Part shown: positions 59,159 to 64,000 of the stretch, piece after piece
Numbering within the stretch: the first letter of the stretch is position 1
Layout of the letters: every line of letters starts with the position of its first letter
Source of the DNA: Ischnura elegans
Taxonomy: Eukaryota > Arthropoda > Insecta > Odonata > Coenagrionidae
DNA: 64,000 nt
Reading direction: 5' to 3'
Assembly (NCBI RefSeq): GCF_921293095.1
Contig: NC_060252.1
Coordinates: 38,874,881 to 38,938,880 of the forward strand
Position numbers and translations under genes: made by a program
Notes under the pieces: model-generated
What the model saw: only the letters and a program-made list of their open reading frames with translations
Told to the model about the DNA's origin: nothing
The model's database searches: none

Positions 59159-59889
59159 TGCATATAAGTAACACAGGGTGTCCAGGAACTGGGAGAATCT
59201 GGAATTATGCATGAATTTTTGCTCCAACCTAGAATTTCAAATTCGTTTTGCATAAAAGTTTGCCAATCCAACACCCATTTTCTGGCCTGAAATGTGTTAT
59301 TCTTAATTTCAAGTGCATTAGCTTAGTGGAATTTTCACAGCCACATCAAAACATGGAATGTCAGACAACAGAATCGAAATGTCTAGTACTCTCCTGGGGC
59401 GCAGCCAGGAATTAAGGGTGAGGGGGGTTTAGGTGCAACTAATACCAGGGTGTGTGGGGTATGGAATACCCACCAGGATAAGCGGCAGGTGCGAGATTAA
59501 TAAATTGTGGAATTTTAAGATAAATGGTTCAAAGTGGTGATTTTTACGGCTTTCTGAGGGATATCTTATTAATCCTTACACTATACAATTAGTAATATCA
59601 ATCCAATTAAGTAGAATGGATTTAACTTAAAAATTTCTCTGAGCTCTGGGGAGGGGGGTTTATCCCCCAAAACCCCCCCCCCCTCACTGCACCACTGGTA
59701 CTCGTAGGTAGGTTTGGGGTTACGGGTGCATCGATAGCTAGGGTCATTAGCACCACGCGCAATCAAATTGCGACATAAGCAAATACTATAATTTCAGTTT
59801 AGTGCGGTACTGTTGAGAATATTGATGTGAAAGTTAAGCCAATCAAATCGAATTTATAAGACCAGTTTTCTTAATGAATTCTATGACAT
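59159..59889. other. Intergenic repeat-like sequence
   Basis: Contains a G-run/C-run segment (59645-59690) and phrases such as GGGGCGCAGCCAGGAATTAA that look like dispersed arthropod repeat ends. No family could be assigned and no gene is visible. Confidence 0.4.
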
Positions 59890-60176
59890 GGCTGAGGTGG
59901 TCAGGGTCATCGCCCAGAATACATTCTAGGTTGCCCCTGACGCGTCCTGTCTCGCGTAAGCTGGTTCTCATCACACTCCGACAGGAGGTGTTTCACAGTC
60001 AGAGGCCAGTCACAATAGCCACATCGCGGTGGGGTATTCTTTTCAGTGAAGAGATAGGAATGGGTCAGGGCGCAATTACTGATTCTCAGTCTTGTAATGA
60101 TGACCTCCTCCCTACGATTCCTCCTAACAGATGAGGGCCACATTGACGTAACGAGTTTGATCATTTTAATACTCAA
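59890..60176 (-). pseudogene. Jockey-type non-LTR retrotransposon C-terminal fragment
   Basis: The - strand frame contains REEVIITRLRISNCALTHSY and CGYCDWPLTVKHLLSECDE, the conserved RxxExxxxRLRxGHxxLTHSYL and CxxCxxPLTVxHLLxEC signature found at the C-terminus of many insect LINE ORF2 proteins. Only the end of the protein is present. Confidence 0.8.
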
Positions 60177-60290
60177 TAAAGATTCAAATACACGAAGAAT
60201 AGAATGCCAGGTGATGTCAACATCTACTTATGTGCTCGAAGTAGCGTCTTGGCTTGCATTGAATAAATATTAATTATGTGTAAATATTAG

Positions 60291-60918
60291 CAGGGTTCCC
60301 ACTCAACCTTGGAAACCTTAAAACCATGAATAAGCCATGAATTTAGGCTATCGTGAATAAACATGGAAATAGCCGTGAATTTCTTCATGAAACCTTAAAA
60401 ATCTCTCAAACTAGATTGTAGAACTATGATAGACAGATGAAAAGAAAAATAGATATTTGTATCATGTTTCAAGGCCGAGTCACGTGCAGACACTGTCCAT
60501 GCATTTTATGTACACCCGTTTATTCGAAGAGCAGTTATTGGTCCGTTAGCCATGGTGACACATTGACCTTAAGCCTGTGATTGGAAGACCGGTAACCGGT
60601 GAAGTGTTCATTAGCCCTGGCGAAAAATTGGAAACTTCCTCACTTCCCTGTCACCCTGCTCCCTCCATTTTCCCACTCAAGACCAGGCCCTGCATTTTGC
60701 TAATGATAGGTCACATCGAAAGAGAGAGCTCTTTCATTGCTGTGTTTGCATTCAAATTCTGTCGTGTTTGTTAAGTTTGTAGTTTATGTGCGGCTGATGA
60801 TTGTTACGCGATCAATATTTCTGTCTAAAATGCTTTGCTCATAGACCGTGAATTTGACGACATTTAGACTGAAAACCTGGAAAAAAAACCGTGAATTTTA
60901 TAAAGAGTGGGAACCCAG
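60291..60918. mobile_element. hAT-like non-autonomous element, probable
   Basis: The left end CAGGGTTCCCACTC and the right end GAGTGGGAACCCAG form a 14-bp inverted repeat with one mismatch, the style of hAT termini. Subterminal CCATGAATT / GTGAATTT repeats are also inverted. A clean 8-bp target duplication is not evident. The interior has no transposase. Confidence 0.65.
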
Positions 60919-62199
60919 TATTCGGAATGTAAAATAATTAATAAATATAATATTATTTAATAGTATTAAAGTAATTTTGGGTGTTTTAAAATTCTTATCT
61001 ATCGCAGTAATTAAGTAAGCTTAACCTGGAATTTAGTAAAATTTCCCTGGAAAACCAGGAATTATGCATTAATTTTTCTGCTTGGATTGGCTGAAAACTT
61101 AGTTACAATAGAGATTTTTCTTTATTCAGGATTACCTTTGCGCAATGATTCAATCTCAACCAAATTTCACCCATGTCTCTTGGCATGGATAAAAAGGTTT
61201 ATGGAAATACTTTATCAGGAAATTGAAGAGAATTCAACTAAAAGAAACAATTTTAATGAGAAAAGCATTACTTTTGGTTAGTGGCTTCCCATTGTCCTTA
61301 CATTTAACTACTCCAACAATAGATAGAGTATTACTTCTTTTGCTTATTGGAATAAAAAAAATGTTGCTTCTCATACATTTTCATAAATTTTATTTTAAAA
61401 TATTGAAATCAGGAATTTTACTTACAACAATTTTCCCTTCTAACAATGATTATATGGGTTTTTTGAGACTGGAATAGGAATATTTTTACTCAAATGAATG
61501 ACTCGAAAGATCACAATAATTGACACTATTATTTTTTTGGAAATAACGCAAGGTTATAACTGCCAATCCATATTACATATTTGGTTTCAGTGGTATTTCA
61601 GCAATCTTACATCTTGATTTTTAGCCTCCGGCTAAATGAACTGACATTTCTTCTACTTGATCACATTAAAAATTAATGGAAAGGCTGGTAAAAAAAACTT
61701 TTATATGGTGTTTGTATCAACCAACTCATGTTCTCATTTCTGATTTTCCATCTTCTACTGCCCATCTCCGGAATGTTACACTTGAATGCATCTCGGCAGG
61801 TAGGTATCGAGGCTATATTTTCTGCGTATCTGTGTCTTCAATTATTTGGTAGAGATCTTTATTGTAGGATACTTTCTTACAATCCTATGATCCTTTTTAC
61901 AACAACTAATGAAAATAACCTATTTAAAAGTCTTCCATTGCTTCTCTCTGCACCACGACAAGCGTAGCTAGGTGGCATCCTGGCTATGCTAGTCTAGTTC
62001 ATCTTTGCAGTGCATGTAATTATTTCTGACCTGACAATAAGGTGTTACAGGTGTGTCCTACTGTCAACATATAATCTCCACATTGTACAGATTACTTCTT
62101 TTTTGGTTGCGGAATTTGAGCAGTTTTCATGAAATCCTCCTGCCAACATCCCTCCTCATACATCCTGTGTAGTGGTTCGAAAAAACTTCTCTTACCATC
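60919..62199. other. Intergenic, nothing recognised
   Basis: AT-rich sequence with short open frames lacking any recognisable motif. No gene or assignable repeat. Confidence 0.5.
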
Positions 62200-63250
62200 C
62201 CTCCATAGATTCACAGAAGCTCACGCGGGATATTGTCCACGTGCCTTGCTTTCCTAGCATTCAAATCAAGAAGGGTTGTCATTTCAGATTTCTGCGTTTC
62301 AGATTCCTAGCCCAAGATTATCCTCCTCCACTAAACTTTGATAATATAAATTCAACTTTCTTGGCCTTTTCCTTCCAATATTGCAGATCCTCTATGTATT
62401 TCTTACATCTATTCTGAACTTCTTCTTACCCGGTCAACATACTTCCACCTTTACCTCTAATTTTTGATATTGCTTCCCTTTCTTTTGCTGCCCGAAAGTG
62501 TCTTAACCGTGGCGTACAACGCATTACCGTTCCTTCTGAAACTCTTCTATTTCCTCGCATTGTCTCTTCCACCAAGCCTCCCTTGCCCTCTCAGTTCCAC
62601 GCTGTAATCGAATATTTATTTCCCCACACATTCTTTTGCCCTGCTCTGTGTCCACGCTCTTCTACTTCATTCTATCTTCCATTTCTTTTTAATTTTTTCT
62701 GTTATCCACGTCATCCGAAGCTGCTTCTGTCAACGTAGCCAATTTACTTTTCTGCCACTTTGACAATTCCAGTTTTCATAGTAGGTATCCCACCCTTCCC
62801 CTACAGTCTGTGCATTTTCAATCTCTTGGATGCTATTTTCCACCAGTTCCTGATAATTCTCTCCTCATAGTCCCCTGCAGATGTTCTACACTCCATTTCC
62901 TTGCCTTCCTAATTTTCATAAGTCTTCTGAATCTACCATAGCATTTCATAATCACTAGGTTGTGATCTGAATCCGCATCAGCTGCTGGGAAGCTGCACAA
63001 GTTTTTCACACTATTCCTGAACCTCTGTCCCTCCATTATGTGGTCTATATGATATCTCTCCATATCCCCTGGACTTCTTTCTCAACTCCCTCTCCCTCCC
63101 TTCTCACTACTTGGTTTTTCTTACCTGGGGTTACTCTAATTATTTCCGGGAGTTGTTCTTACATCTCATCTACTTCTTCCTCCATATGATTGCTTTTAGG
63201 CGTGTAAACTTGAATCACCTTATTATAACATAAGTCTTATCTGTAGTTTT
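62200..63250 (-). pseudogene. LINE endonuclease-region fragment (inverted segment)
   Basis: The - strand reads MERYHIDHIMEGQRFRNSVK then DADSDHNLVIMKCYGRFRRL (62833-63063). The DHI-x10-SVK...D-x-SDHNLV pattern is the end of the apurinic-like endonuclease domain of a non-LTR retrotransposon. Degraded sequence further 3' on the same strand (to about 62300) resembles the linker before reverse transcriptase. It lies head-to-head with the C-terminal fragment that follows. Confidence 0.75.
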
Positions 63251-63261
63251 GCGCTTTACAG

Positions 63262-63630
63262 TGCGGACACATGACACTTAGGAAGGAGGTCGAGAGAAGA
63301 CTGGAAGTGTCCGAGATGTGGGTGTGGGAAAGAATGGAGAAGGTGAAGTGTACGGAGAGGAGGAGGAGTGATGAAATGCTGGATATGGTGGATGAGGAGA
63401 GACAGCTTCTAGATGAGATAAAGAGGAGGCAGAGGTATGGATGGAGCGAGTACTTAGCGGGGAGGGGATGTTGAAAACAGTGTTAGAGGGTAGAATTTTG
63501 GGTAATCGAGGGAGAGGAAGGAAAAGAATAGGATTTTTATATAGAATGAAAGGGAGTAGGTCTTATTGTGAATTGAAGAGGGAAGTGCTTGAAGGAAGGG
63601 GAGGCTCCCAGAATGCTTCCTAAGTACTCC
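63262..63630 (+). pseudogene. LINE C-terminal fragment
   Basis: A + strand frame with TLRKEVERRLEVSEMWVWER, then after a frameshift near 63440 GEGMLKTVLEGRILGNRGRG and RKRIGF. This is the conserved C-terminal region of a widespread arthropod LINE family (ADTWTLRKE...EMW-x-WRRM...RGRGRKR). The Trp expected just before TLRKE reads TGA here. Same family as the - strand fragment at 44780-45090. Confidence 0.75.
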
Positions 63631-64000
63631 ATTCAAACCTACACCTAACCGGTAAACTTATTTAAAATTCCATTGTATTACCTAGGAGCGAAATGCTAGA
63701 ACTCTCTAACTGAGCCAATGGTGATGCTATCATCAAAGATGTTTCATTTTCTTAGGGAACTATAAAAACTGGCATAGGCGTATTTAGGGGAGGTGCATGG
63801 AAGCACGTGCGCCCCCCAGACGCTTAAAAAATAGACAAGATTTTTTATATGGTTATCATTACATTCGTTTTGTTTTGTGTATAATGGAGCCTCAATATTT
63901 TAATGTATTAATAACTTTGTATTAATATGAAGAGAATACTTCGCACAGCAATTTTTTGTGCGTTGTTTTTAATCTCAAATATGAGAAGATCGTTTACCTT
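63631..64000. other. Window end, nothing recognised
   Basis: AT-rich sequence with a short repeat-like GTGCGCCCCCCAGACGC phrase near 63808. No gene seen. Confidence 0.4.

Noticed and set aside
1-64000. CRISPR arrays, operons, prophage or other prokaryotic systems
   Set aside because: The window is intron-containing animal DNA; no direct-repeat/spacer arrays or closely packed ORFs exist.

Overview
This is animal nuclear DNA, almost certainly from an arthropod and most likely an insect with a large, repeat-rich, AT-rich genome. Coding exons of three conserved metazoan genes are split by U2-type (GT-AG) introns of 83 bp to 12.5 kb, and the rest is mostly decayed DNA transposons, MITEs, tRNA-derived SINEs and non-LTR retrotransposon fragments. 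There is no sign of bacterial genes, operons or CRISPR. I cannot name the species.

Layout. (1) About 1-48.8 kb, + strand: the 3' part of Pcf11, the cleavage-factor subunit that couples pre-mRNA 3'-end processing to transcription termination. I place 18 exons (38 to 47761), with compatible splice phases at every junction. They encode about 2141 residues, from the end of the CID domain to the conserved C-terminus; the exons for the start of the CID lie upstream of the window. (2) About 48.8-52.5 kb, - strand: a complete six-exon NARS2 (mitochondrial asparaginyl-tRNA synthetase, 484 aa), tail-to-tail with Pcf11. (3) 52.87-57.8 kb, + strand: a complete five-exon LAMTOR1 (p18, the Ragulator lysosomal anchor, 199 aa), head-to-head with NARS2 over a shared 323-bp promoter region. 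(4) 58.5-64 kb: intergenic, with remnants of LINEs, a hAT-like element and a foldback MITE.

The Pcf11 introns hold a Tigger element with a second pogo-type element nested inside it, two further Tigger-like elements, a three-copy MITE family (one copy interrupted by a piggyBac-type MITE with a TTAA duplication), a piggyBac transposase fragment, a 169-bp imperfect palindrome and several tRNA-derived SINEs. Two inverted MITE copies flank the small, in-frame Pcf11 exon 3, an arrangement that could favour exon circularisation or skipping. A possible unannotated exon lies at about 45.3 kb in the last Pcf11 intron.

The three genes act in separate processes: nuclear RNA 3'-end formation, mitochondrial translation, and lysosomal mTORC1/MAPK signalling. 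No multi-gene novel system is visible. The most interesting signals are regulatory architecture around Pcf11 and transposon structures.
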